Shown here in pieces: positions 36,391-49,310 of a stretch of DNA of 64,000 nt. Positions within the stretch are counted from its first letter, which is position 1. Every line of letters starts with the position of its first letter. The translations under genes were made by a program, and so were the position numbers. This DNA is from Tubiluchus corallicola (lineage: Eukaryota; Priapulida; Priapulimorpha; Priapulimorphida; Tubiluchidae). The notes under the pieces were generated by a model. It was not told where the DNA came from. It saw nothing but the letters and a program-made list of their open reading frames with translations, and searched no databases. Location of the stretch: positions 229,001-293,000 of the forward strand of contig JAQGDQ010000185.1 in NCBI GenBank assembly GCA_030141605.1, in the 5' to 3' direction.

Positions 36391-38915
36391 CTTTAAAGTG
36401 ACCTCAATCAGCATAGATGTTATTCTTACTTGCACCAAGTATATTAAGCTCTATAACTGACCTTTAGCTGTCACGTACTCTTAGAAAGATCATTCACAAC
36501 ACAGCTCTTTATTGGCTACACCGGCTGCAGAAGAAGCAAGTTATGTACACAGATTTACCGACTTCGTTATTGACCATGGACTGCCGCATAATATTCTTAC
36601 AAATATACAAGCGAAAACAAATTACCAGAGGTATTCAATAAAAGCGTGCTGATCATACGAACGATAAAATTCTAAAAAGAATTTGCATTTTTTTCTTTAA
36701 ATTCAACCTTGAACTTGTTTAAGAATAGAAAATAGTGCGCGAATCGCACTGTTGCTTAGCATCAAAAAAAAGAAAACGTATAGCGGAATGATAACAACAA
36801 CTTCCGAAAAAGTAAGCAAATTCAAAATTCGAGATGTCAAACTTCTAAGCTGGAACAATATACAGAGCCCTCATAAAAAACTCATGCCAAAATATAATAA
36901 CAGGATTTTGCTACAGCTTGAATTTTCCTAAGACAGAAATTCCATAATCGCTTGTTTTCCCCATTGACTGATCAGCATCGGCACTTTACTACGAAAACCA
37001 CATGCAGACGCCTTGCTAATAAAGCATCTATTTCCAGCAGCATTACATATAAAAAAGTTATATACACAATGGTATCACTCAAACCTGTAAAGTATGAAAT
37101 CTTCAAACAGTGTGGCTTTATTTTCACACAATAATTTTTACTTTGTAAACGATGACTTGAAAGTTACAATTGAAATTTTTTTCTAAATAAACAATTTTAC
37201 AAGCAGCTTCTCAAATAAGCAAAACTCTTCAACCTTACGAGTGTAGAGCACTACAATTTGCTTGGCAACTAATTCATTTTTGCGAATAACAAATAAGCCT
37301 AATACGATTTACTTTGTTTAGACCAAAAATCAAGAAATAAATAGAGCGTCGTTAAGCAGACATTTAGAAAGTCAAGAAACATTTTACCTTGGCACACCAA
37401 AACCACAAGTGTCTCATTAACGGTGCAAATTAACTACCGAGAAGAGTGGAGGACTGGAGGTCGAGTAACAGATAGAATTCACTCTTCAGTTATTCCACAA
37501 CATGACAAATGCATGTCCTCTGTCATGTTCTCTTTTATAGGTGATAGAATTGGATTTCCAGCATCTTAAGATCGACTAGCCTCTAGAAGACGTACTTACA
37601 AACCGGTAATGCGGTATTCTAGTTAAATCAGTAAGCAAAACTCTATATTCACATTTTACTCTTATTTCTGTGAACTTTATAATCACAAATTCGAAACCCT
37701 ATTCACATTTTACAGAACAAGAAGTTTAATTACATAACTTAACGGCTTTAACTTGCAGCAATTCGTGCATCCATATGAACGTGACTTAAATCAGTTAAAA
37801 GACACAGAAACTGGACATAGGTATTTGAAGAATAAAACCAGGTATTTGAGCTTAGCGTGCTCAGGAAATCTTCTATCAACCCAACGAAGGTTAATTCAAC
37901 CGCAAATACCCGCACCGGAAACAAAACACAAACACAGCAGCATTCCAGACACACACAAAGAAAAACACGAAACAGAAAGAAATGTCAAAGTAGTGTGGAA
38001 AACCTGCTGCTCCAGAGTGTATAGATGGGTGGCCTCACGATGGAATTTACCTTGAAATAAATAAGATTGCCACCTTAGTTGTATAGGATTTATAATGTTA
38101 AACCGATTTGGAGGAAGAATGAAGTGTGATGAGGTAAAGCAAATCAACACAATATCTGACAGCCGTGCCAAAACTCTCAAAAGAGCAATAAATTGGTACA
38201 TAACGTCTCAAATTAATCGAGCGCCATGATTTCAACAATAGGCATTCCAAGACTTGCCAAAGTTTTCACCTTTGTGACCCGTACATTCAAGGTGTTGTTA
38301 AATAGTTGGCCAGAACTTTGTAAAGCAACAACCTTGCCTATTTGAGTAACAAGAATAAACGATTTCAACTTCAAGATGCTTGGTAATCTAGAAATCAGCT
38401 TTTGCTGAATAAACGGTCACAATGTGGTCAGGAATTTGATACATTTTAGTGATTTTACAAAACGCTGTGACCTCTTAAGACGCCACATAATCCGTTAACT
38501 ACATAACTACATAGGGACCGTGGTGCCAACTATGACTACATAAATATTTGGAGATCAAATTTTGGGTTTAACATAAACAGAAAAGCAAGAAAATGCGATG
38601 ATCGATCAATACCAACCTTCTTAATCCGAGTAAACTTAAAACAGTCAACATTCTTTCTCTTTGAATGAACAGAAGTCAATAAGAGGATTCTTCAAATCTT
38701 GGCTGGCTCGAAAACATAGTCCAGTTTTTGTATTGGTAGGTGTGCGTGTTTCTCATCAAGGTCGCTGTCACACTGCTACACATGTCTACCCAACATATCA
38801 TATGGCATATATCAATCATCCGATGACATTACAACGTCCACCTTCAACATTCGGATTTTGGCAATGACATTTTGAGTCACTCAGCTCACAATAAGTTGAT
38901 GTGATAGTTTTATGT

Positions 38916-38999
38916 GTATTCAGTTTCAGTGGAACGCTGACTATCTACTTTTCATATGTATTCAGTTTCAGTGAAAGGCAGGCTATCAACTTGTCATCA
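38916..38999. repeat. 42-bp tandem duplication
   Basis: Two copies starting gtattcagtttcagtg at 38916 and 38958, with a few substitutions and matching ends (ctatctacttttcat and ctatcaacttgtcat). Intronic. Confidence 0.8.
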
Positions 39000-40536
39000 C
39001 GACACACAATAATGTCTGTGCCGCTCTGTGCTACGCAAGCCCATATAAGTATTTTTAACGCAGACTAGTACGCCAGTTCACCGTACTTCCCATAATTTAG
39101 ACTGAATAAAGACCCCTTATTGACGGTCAACTGATGTGGGAGAGAGTCAGGATTATCTCAAATGACAGCTGCAATAGATTGACAGCTGCATTCAGTTACA
39201 ACAAACCAAGTCTTTGTTACAGTAAAGGGTAATTAGTCGGCGTAAAGTTGAAAAGGCTAGCAGAGGTCAACTCTTGGGAAAGGTTGAAAAAGTAAAAGTA
39301 TAGCCGAAGCATGCTATCAGCAGATTTGAAGACGGGTATTTAACCGTAACTGCCAAAACTATTGAGTTAGAAAATTCACACTGACGTTTACTGTTTATTC
39401 GCCGTTAAGCTTAGCATATTTTCCGCACAACAAAAGAAAAAACAAGCTGGACACATTATTAACATCTATCGCAGTGATAATGATGATATTAGACGACAGA
39501 AATATATGCTAGCAGCAAGAGCTGATAGTCATACAAAAAAATTTAGTCATTTTAGTTTAGAAGTCAAAACTTTACTCTTTAAGACTTATTTCTTTATGAA
39601 ACCTGCGCAAGAAAAGGAGCTAAACAGATTCAGTCTACAAAACGCCACTTATACGCTAGTTTCTAAAGCTTACTTTCTTGTCAACTGGTGGTGTAACACG
39701 TTTTGCATTGCCTGCAAACTATAACAAGGTGTTATAACGTCTGCCACGTGTTTTAAAATTATTTTCCATTAACGGTAACCGGAAGCTAAACAAGTAATAA
39801 AGAAATAAATTATTCAACATCACCAGCAATAGAGACTCAGTATCTAATTTTCTATCTGTAATGTTAGTATCTGATAGAAATGAATGTAAAGTATTTCAAT
39901 GCATTGTGCAGCCTGGGTCATAAACACATTGACAATGAAACAGGTGCTTGCCAGAATTTTGTTATAGTGAAAGGTAAAACTAATCAATAATTACCCATTA
40001 ATGAAGAATAATTACATCACCACCTGTCGCCAACTCCATTTGCAAATGTTTTTACACTATCGTTTTAATAACACGGTAATAATTTCCCAATTGCTACGTA
40101 AAATAACCAACCAGACTGCTGCTAAACGCTACACGCCACACTTTTGTGTCAGAATAAGTTTATTAGGCACAAATGTGCCAAATCAAAGAAGAAAAGCCTT
40201 GAAATTCCAAGGCGGAGAATATGCCAATCCCGTTTAATTGTTGGAGATTAAAAATATTAAGACGTAATCACAATGCACCTACCCGTTAGCAGAGTCTTTA
40301 TTGTTGATCTATAAAGTGATTAAAATCTTGCTGAAGTTTATCAACAAACAATCTACAGAGGAGAAAACAGACGAAAACTCAAAACTGTGCCAGGGGCACA
40401 CTGTATAAAAATATAATCTCACGATCACATACATTATCTCGGATCGTTTTACTTTGCATCTGCGTGATTTCATAATTGAGATGTCCATCAAGCAGGCTTA
40501 ATCTTAAAAAACACCAGAAACCGTAGCCGGGGACTA

Positions 40537-41040
40537 ACGGCCATCCACATATAACGATATCAAATTTAAGACAGGTAGGTGGCAGGAGACGTGAAAACGC
40601 CATTATAATGCAACTATGCGATGTAGTCATGATATCGTTATGTGATATCGTTAGGTGTGATAGCAATATCGTTCGCAAATAAATGAACAACCAACTCGTC
40701 CTGTACGTCTGGCAGCGATACGGAACAGGGAATGGCTGGTTATAATCAGCTGTGAGGCAGAGGAATCTGCAGAATGGGTCGATAAGAATGAGTTCAGTGA
40801 ATTAGGACTGCTACCGCTTCCACCGCTGATGGCAGTAGAATCCACTTATGGTTTCCCGTTAATTAACGCAAGTGATGTTGTTGCGATATCATTGGGAGAA
40901 GAAAGAATAATAAATATACAAAAATCTACATCAGTGTGATATCGATATCAATATAAGGGCGAGGTAACGCTATTATAACGCAAAGTAGGTAGGTCCTCCA
41001 AATCGGTCGAAAACTTTATATCGTTATATGTGGATGGCCC
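40537..41040. mobile_element. Non-autonomous inverted-repeat transposon (MITE-like), about 0.5 kb
   Basis: The 22-bp sequence ending in CACATATAACGATAT at 40539-40560 (begins GGCCATCC) is present as a perfect inverted copy at 41018-41039. Similarity continues a few bases inward. The pentamer GACTA lies just outside both ends (40532-40536 and 41041-41045), a possible target-site duplication, although one or two unmatched bases sit between it and the inverted repeats. The interior carries several gatatcgtt sub-repeats and no transposase-like frame, so it would depend on an enzyme encoded elsewhere. The superfamily is not assigned. Confidence 0.65.
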
Positions 41041-42849
41041 GACTAGATGAAATTTTCATGATTGCGCAAACTTTGCCGGACTGGTCAACGTGGCGCGCGT
41101 TCATTTCAATACAAAATTTAAATCAGAAAAAAGCAAGCTCCAGGGGAAAAAATGTTTTGGCCTAACTGAGAGGTCTATTCTCTTCCTAGTTCGGTAACAT
41201 CTATGTACAAGAATAGTCGTTTGATTTGACTGTTGGAAACTCATAAACGTCTCATTTCTTCACACTGAACGATTATTAAATCATGCAAGACTGAAAACGT
41301 TGTGAATAAATCTACAGAATTGTTAAGCTTGCACAGTTTTATAAATACTACTGCCTGCTTAGCCTAATATTGCATTCTCAGTTGCAAGTAATACAACTTA
41401 GGTTAAATTTGCATAACATTTCCCCCATCAAAGCCATAATTGTAAGCTGCAAGATACAGTTTTCAACGTTATCGCCCTTCAACGCGGTGATAGATTCACT
41501 GCGTATCTAAAATGCCTAACAATTTGAAAAACCGTTATAATTTACATAACAAGTCAAAGAAAATATGGATAAGCTGGACGTTGGTACCTATTGAAGTAAC
41601 ATTAATTCAAGTGTTGCGTCTACCCGCGGGGTGAATTCCACGCACACGCTGGTACATTAGTGAAATATAGTAACCCTTATTCGACACTATGAATTGCTTA
41701 TTGTAATACGAGAAATTCCTCAAATGAAATGAATTGGAAGTTACTGCTACACAAGACACTCATCATATAGGGCGAATTCGTGCGAGTCTTGCACAATAAT
41801 TACCGGACAATGTGTCATTGAGTGCAGCCACGCCACGAAAGAAAGTGACCATCGCCCGAAACTGGGTTGATTTTCATTCGTGTGAGTGGATCCTGTATTC
41901 GAAGGTGAAAGGTGGCACTTATTGTTTGACCCCCTGGTCACTATATTGGTCAGTGTGAAAGTTGAGATTACGTAGACTGCATAATTGGAGGGAATTTCTG
42001 TTATCTTAAATGTGGTCAGTATTATGATGTTATCAGTAACCTAAATTAACGCACTTTCTATTACGGAAATTTCTTGGAACGTAACCTAGTTTCACTGAGC
42101 CTATATATATTATTACGTGCAGCTAGTTTCGCCCTTTTAGTACAAAAATTTTAAACCTATACAAGATTATAAATAAACTTGATCTATATAATTATACTGA
42201 CGGCAAGATATAGATGTGTTGTTATAAATTTCTGTAGTATACAAGCAGGAAACGCCTACAAAAAGTTTTATACATTGTTATGACAGTTTTTACACGGAGG
42301 TATTTGCTCATGATATAAGTTTAACAAATGTTTCGGGGTACTGACTACTGAAATATTCTTAATTAGTTTACACGGTCCTTCAAAAGAATGACATCCAAAA
42401 CACTGAACTCTGTCCAAATGATCAGTCTTCAGTGACAGTTACTTTGCACGTTGCTGAAGAGGTATTCTCTAATTTCACTCAACTTAGTGAAGCATCGTCA
42501 AAACAGCTTGTACGAAAACGAGCTTTGTTGTTAAAACATGTACTGCAATACGCGATAATCAAAGAAAAGAGAACTTCGACAAAGAAACGAAACAAGAAGT
42601 TTTATCAAATATTTTGGAAATTAAGAGCAGACGCGCAAATTAATTTTAAATTACATACGGATAACAGCAGATATGTTCTATTACTAGACAAATTTTCACC
42701 TCTATATAATGCAGAAAAAGCGCATTGTCAAAGCACCGTAGCTTGCGCTTTCGCACGCAGCAGTACGAGCGCAAGTTCGTTCGGTAACCGGTAATAAAGT
42801 CACAATTATGGCTAGAAAAAATCACAATTAATTTTGGCTATTGTTAGCG

Positions 42850-42987
42850 TTATTTGTTTTTTCCTGCGCCTTTTTCTGCGACTTTTTTACCTGGATTCAG
42901 TTCACGTACGTTCATGCAGTTCTTCAACACTGACAAACCGACAGTATTTTGAATGGTCGTGAGGACGGCCTTATAAGAATACAAGCG
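42850..42987 (-). CDS. Exon-like island, possible terminal exon of an unknown gene
   Basis: The minus-strand acceptor (tttttcttatacattatag, AG at 42989-42988) is good. It is followed in phase 0 by 45 codons that look protein-like (starts RLYSYKAVLTTIQNTVG, ends with Lys/Ala/Gly-rich KKVAEKGAGKNK) and a stop at 42852-42850. Phase 0 does not match the phase-2 intron it lies in, so it is not an ordinary exon of the main gene. It could be a nested gene's last exon, a retropseudogene piece or chance. No clear AATAAA follows. Family not recognised. Confidence 0.27.
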   Translation of the reverse strand, partial: RLYSYKAVLTTIQNTVGLSVLKNCMNVRELNPGKKVAEKGAGKNK

Positions 42988-44225
42988 CTATAATGTATAA
43001 GAAAAATCACACGCCGAAAGAAAGAGAAGGAAAAAAGAAGGAATGAACACGCTTCAAACTGCCAATATAGTTGTTCTGCGGGTGAACAAAAAAGGACAAA
43101 AAAAGAAAAAAATCACATGGAATTACTAGAACTGCTGAACCAATTTTTGGGGAGCTCTTGTTTATATTATTAACACCTAAAAATCCACCTTAAAGAAGAC
43201 ACAAGCACGTATACAAAGCACACAAGCACACCACATAAAAAACACAAGAGACGAACACAGAAGTATAGAATCAAAAACGGCAGTCACTAAAGGGAGTTCT
43301 TAACAACAAGAATGTTAATTAGTGAATAAAGTAATCAAAGGCCCATCAGACTATGTAATAGAAGACAACACTGGTAAACAATACTCCTACCCTAGCAACA
43401 GAATAAAACGTAGATCGCGTAACTCAAACCCCGGATCACATATACTAGATTCAGTTGAGCAAGCTTACATCGTCCCCAGGTCTATCCACAGTTTCGCTAA
43501 TAATCGATTGATATTAGTAACTAGCTTTTTATAAAAAGCTGGCTAAAAACTGAACATTGTAAATAGGATCGCCTATTCCTGGTTTTATACACGCTATCAG
43601 CATTCAGCAAGCCATTGATAAAAAATTGAGGAAATGAGAAAACCACTCATTTTAATTCATAAAGCATTCAGCTATATGGCACACGTCGTTCATACCACGT
43701 TTGCTTGTTTCTGGACAAAGAACAGCAGCTGTTGCTATAGCAAAAACTCTCTGCCTCTTCAAAGCACGCTGCCTGCAATTACTTCCACAATATATTTGCT
43801 GGACGTTAACCTGCTAGCACAAAGCCTGGGTGCCTAGGTAGCGGCAGGATTTGATGAAGGAATATCTTATCAAGCAGGAAAACGTGTGATGATTGATGGG
43901 CGAGCTAGCAGCCCTCTAGAAGTAAAAGTAAACATGGCGTCCTTGTAGGAACAATGATGTCGGAATAAATAAAAGCGCAACCTTACAAGGTCAATGAGAT
44001 CGTAATTTAGGGGAGAATTATTCCAGGAGAAAGAGGAATAAATCACGGGTTATATGGAAGGGTAGTTACAGGGAAAGCACGTACAAGGTGGTTCGTGAGA
44101 ACTTTAAGGACTCCTAATCTTAAATAGCAAGAGACTGGAAAAAGTACATGAGAAACATCTAAGGAACTTGAATCACGTGCCAAGGTCACTCATTGAACCG
44201 CTTCCAATATAAAAATATGCATTAC

Positions 44226-44465
44226 TTATGGAGCGCCGGTACATTTCGACTAGTAACGCGTCCGCTTTCCGTCTAGGAGGTCGTTAGTTCGATACTGCGG
44301 CCGGGGGTCATACCACACGCTTTTAAAATGGTACCTGCTCTTGCCAATCTCTGCTATGTTGTTGTAGTTTCTTATTTACAGTCGGCGATAAAAGCCTCAT
44401 GGCAGGCTTGTGTTGTCTGTTGAATTTAAAGCCGACTTTAAATAAATATTATTATTATTACTATT
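44226..44465 (+). mobile_element. tRNA-derived SINE, copy 1
   Basis: The 5' part has a B-box-like GTTCGATAC (44287-44295) after a tRNA-like stretch. The core GGTCATACCA (44306-44315) and ttttaaaatggtacc follow, then an unrelated body and a 3' tail of ATT units. The copy at 57.5 kb shares the core and tail type in the same order. SINEs of this layout are transcribed by RNA polymerase III and moved by LINE enzymes. The copy appears intact apart from point changes; target-site duplications were not identified. Confidence 0.65.
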
Positions 44466-47400
44466 GCCTTCCTACAAATCATACAGTTTCCTCTTCCTTC
44501 CCTTCATCAGGAACAAAAATTCCAATTTATCCAATACAGACATCACGAAATAAGTACGCAATAAGCCCTCTTGAGTTCCGGGTTGCAGCGTGCTGAACTG
44601 TATAAAAGCATATACAAATTTGATACAATTTCTAGATCAAACTTTTACACGGAAAAGCACGAAACATTCATTAATTTCAGTTATTATCAAAATCATTGGC
44701 ATTTGATTTTAAAAGTCATATCACGTAGATAACCAAATTAAGCTAGTTACTATTTTCTAATAAAAGTAACTATCTAGGCCGCTACGCTACAGAGTTGTAA
44801 ATATTTACACAAACTTACCCAACAGACGTACACTGAATATCTTAGGTATGCGAAACCATGAATTTTTCACATAACAAAGTCAATAAACGTACGCAATTAC
44901 TATAGTATCAGAAAAACACCATGTGTACATTACGAATTTACGATAAGAAAGTAGTAGTTTTTATTTCGCTTACGCAGCACTAACAACGTATACACGTAAA
45001 AGTTCGAAACAGCAACAATGAACTGACTGTAGAAATGATATTCACAGTTAAAACAGGCTCCTCAAATACTGCTTTGACGTTTAACTGTTTACGGAAACTT
45101 ATTTAACCATTTTGTCAATATTTCAACTCACGCAACTTGAAATGTTCTAACAAAAATTTACAGTGTAAAAAACAGTTAAGTTTCTTTCAATTTCAGTACA
45201 AAAACAAAAACGCACAATTAAGGAACAATTGTTTCGCAACAGGATACTTACACAAATACAAACACTTTTTTTCATAAACTAATACAGTCACTTTAAAAAC
45301 AAAGTTTGGTGGTTTTAAATAAATACGCCCAGTTGACAAATTTAGACATTGGTTAACGTTCAGCTGAGATTCTACTTTCATACATAGGATTACGTCTTGT
45401 CGTTATTTTGTTTATAACTAAGACGTAAACTGGATAATTAAACTACAGATGGCACTACTAACCTGCAACGCAAAACAGAGTGACTACTGTACTGTCCAGA
45501 AAGAAAGCAGACGCTTTGCCACAATTTTAAGCAGCACATTTAAATATTTTGATGCCTTGTGGTACTGTAAAGGTTTTGGTATGCATGAGCTTTTATGGAC
45601 TATGCAAAAAGCAATAGCGCGGCTGGTGAGAGCATGCAGACGTGGACACTGGCTAAAGAGGTTATACAACATACACCTCATTGTACCTCATGGTCCATGG
45701 AACGATAATCACATTATTGATTTGACAATAGATAATAAAACGCTATATAAGCCTATGACAATGAAACAAGTATGCAACACACATCGATATTACTTAATTT
45801 GATAAGTTCTAGCGTAGGAATAAAGTCGATGGGGCTAATGAGATCATAGAGCTGAAGACTAATTAGTCTACAAGAGGTGAAACTTTTAGTATTACAAACA
45901 AGTGGACGCCATTAGGTCATACAAAGGGAAATTTAAAACCGACAAAGCTATCTAGACTAGAAGGTTAAAGCTCGCACGTTTGCCTTGTTGTCCCGAAAGT
46001 TCCGCTTGTGTTTTTGGCTTATTATGAACTAAACTGCCTCACCAATCAACTACGATAACTTTTGCTAAGGAGGGAAATTACGCTCATGCAGAGACTATAG
46101 TACAGCATGTAAAGGTAAACACTGCAGCTCGGCACGCCAATAAAGCACACACGCATAGGTAAATATTATTACCACATCATAATGAAGGAAAAAATTGCAC
46201 ACTCAGACACACACGCGTAGCTGTCAACTGGAGTATCAGCAATTAAACTGCCTGGCTTGCGTGTGGCTATATATAAAGACGCTCATTGCTATGCGAAGAT
46301 TCATAAATTTAGCCAATAAAACATGCAAATGGACAACCATCTACAATACCAATGTAGCTCAATGTTTAGAAGGACTACTACGAATTTAAAAAAACACGAA
46401 GTTCAGATGTAATGACTTAGCAGTGATATTATATCACTAGACTACATTGATTTTCTTATGTAATGAGTCTACAGATCTACAGTAGACCAAATCAGACCAA
46501 ATCTCAAAATCGTTACAGCAGTTGTGGCACAGGACTTGGCTGTGACCGTCCTGTAGTTTTAAGAGTAACGGAATACAACAAGCACCAAAAATTTGTCAAA
46601 TTTTCATCTAACACTTTGCAAAATGCCTTTTAAAAAGATGCCAAAGAATATATCCATTGCATACAAAACCAAGAAGTCAATAGCATTTGATGCCACAGGG
46701 CTTGTTGCGGTACCAAACTCCCAAGTACTGATTCACATCACGAACTGATGGAGTCTGATATTTAAAATTAACACCTTCATGAACAGCAATTAAAGAGGGA
46801 GTTGCCCCGAGTGCATAGCACTGAACAAGTTGAATAACTCATGAAAATTCCTCCAAGAGCCAGTTTATAACGTTTGCTCGGGTAAAAACCGACCCTAATT
46901 AATTCCAGTTGCTAGGCAACATTATTTCAAAAATGACCATCCTGGCACGTTCATTGCTCTGGGTTACAAAGACTTACAACTCCTTGCCTTAGATTTAAAT
47001 CTGTAGATGTCTGAGGACATGGCAACCTCAAAGATCACAGACCTTTGATAAACAACTCAAGGTTAAAAAAACAGGGGCAATTTTCATACGGACAACAAAA
47101 TATAACATTCCAAAATTAAATGTCTGCTACTGATAACAAAAGATGAAAAGATTGTGAATTTTGTTTACAAAAGCATACAGTTCTGAAACAGAAAATTAGT
47201 CTCATGAAGTAATCATTAATATATAACTTTTACTAAGTCAATGATATTTCAAGTCTGACAATGTTGACAATGTTGACAGTTTAAATCTGCTCCACTTTAC
47301 AAGAAATATGTACATGAACATATTTAAAGAGCCATAGATTTAATAATTTACGTTAGTGGGCTGAAACGATTTTAACTGTTTTTTGGTGTGATTGGAAAAG

Positions 47401-49008
47401 AATAACGGATAATCTATAAATTAAAGACTAAGAGAGCTGTTAGCGTTTTTATTAATTAACACGTGCTTTTGTTACTAAAATTAACATTAAAAGAGTATGT
47501 ACTGTCACTCTTTGGAAATTTAAAAACAGAGATATACTGTACATCGTGTACTGCTTATTTTCACAGCTACAATTTAACTGCTCATTATCTTCACTACTGC
47601 TACTGTTTATTTTCATTGCTATATTTTAATGTCAGGGTTAGCGGCTTTACTAGTTTATTATTTTACAATAATTTGTGCTTATCAACAGTTAATTAATGGG
47701 GTTACATCGAGAAATGACATAATGGGGGACTATGAACTTTCCTGTTGTAACAGCGTCACATGAATGATAAGATGGGTGGAGTAGGCATAACGGTTCAAAC
47801 AAAATCAGACATTCCGACTGATAGAAGCAAGTCTCACGAGTTTGCATGCCTCACCACTGTATAGACAGCTAACATACAGGTGTAGACAAAATGCATATAT
47901 TACCTGGCTACTACCATCAGTTGACTGGGGGAAAGTCTATTGTACAGAAGTCCATGGTCCATGTAACAAGTACACAAAAACCTTGCCTTGCGGATGTGAG
48001 TTAAAACAAACTACTAGGTATATTAAATTCACTTTTTTCAGCAACTACCAATTGGGCAAAGTTTGAATTCCATTTGAAATAAGTCAGCACCTTGAAGTTT
48101 TTTGGTTGTGAGAAGACAAAAGCGCAAAGTGAAGTTGGACACATTCAAGGATTGAATGTGCTCAATTCCTACTAGCGAAATTAGTCTAAATATGTTGCTG
48201 AATTATGTATGCTGAATTAAATAGAATTAACACAGAAATTAAATGTTTGAACATACCAGATATAACATGCACATATAATCACATCATACCTATACTAGAA
48301 CATAATTATACTTTCATAAAACATGTTGAAAAGTCGACCCCTTTAGTGTGCTACTCTAAAAAATTATTAGGTCTGCAGTGTACTGAGTGTACCAATTTGA
48401 TTACTCCTAACCTCATTCGTGTAAAATAATATTTACAGTTCCTATTTCAAACAGAAATAAAGTACTAAATAAGCTGACAGTGATACAAAAGATGAAAAGA
48501 CAGTTTGAGACTGCAAAAATGAAATGACATCATGAGATGAATTAAACGGATTCATGTATTTCCACACATTGGGTGGTTTTTCAGCCTCTTAAATGAAGGC
48601 CTGAGGCCACAGAGCCAGAAGATTGCAAAAATTTCACAAAACCTGATGAGATAAACAGACAAATAAATGAACAAAAGAAATGAAAAACTGCACAGGCACA
48701 ACGTGACAAAATGGATATCAAACATAGCTATCAAAGATAAATCTAACAGATAAGTATTTCTAAATGATGACTATTCAGATAATTCTTCTATTAAATACAT
48801 TAAAAACAGTGTAATTAAAAGAGATTACAAATGTAAATAAAGGTAAAAACTAAAAAAATAATATATTTCAACCTCGTGTTGCAAAAAGGTGTATTTGTTT
48901 TTTAGAGCTTGAACACCTCTTCATATCATATGACCATGAGCTGAAGATTCGAGATACACTGATCATATTAACATGAGGCTATGTAACAGTGTAAATACTA
49001 ACACAAAT

Positions 49009-49030
49009 ATAATATATATATATATATATG
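49009..49030. repeat. TA dinucleotide repeat
   Basis: A short (TA)n run within the long intron. Confidence 0.8.
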
Positions 49031-49210
49031 CCCAATCCAAGAACCTTTACACAAGCCTTAATTACTTCCTAATAGTCCTGTAAACATACCAACACAATGA
49101 AAGCTCTGGCTGTTTTTTTCCACGTAAACCAGTATAGGGACCGCCGAAGGAGGGAACTGGTTTATAAGAAGTATTTTTCTCTCTGTAGAGTGGAACACAG
49201 AACCTCTTGT

Positions 49211-49310
49211 TTAGGCCAGTGAGCAAAACAGGAAACTTTCATTCATGAATGTGGTCAGGTCTACTTGACTGACACTGGAGTCCGACGATGGCGTGCCGAA
49301 AACATGTTTT
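49211..49310 (-). CDS. Candidate alternative terminal exon in the first intron
   Basis: A minus-strand AG at 49311, preceded by a T-rich tract (interrupted by an A run next to the AG), opens a phase-2 frame of 32 codons. It starts KHVFGTPSSDSSVSQVD and ends at a stop (49213-49211). Phase 2 matches exon 1a, so splicing 1a to this exon would give a short protein of about 75 residues. The Ser/Thr/Asp-rich composition resembles exon 3. No good donor lies inside it and no AATAAA was found just downstream. Weakly supported. Confidence 0.25.

Noticed and set aside
37583-37620. 19-nt exon-like block with a good acceptor and donor on the minus strand
   Set aside because: Its length would break the reading frame between phase-2 neighbours.
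45193-45381. 62-codon minus-strand frame with an ATG and a good donor (TGT|GTAAGTAT)
   Set aside because: The donor is in phase 1, which does not fit exon 2; weak start context and AT-rich composition.
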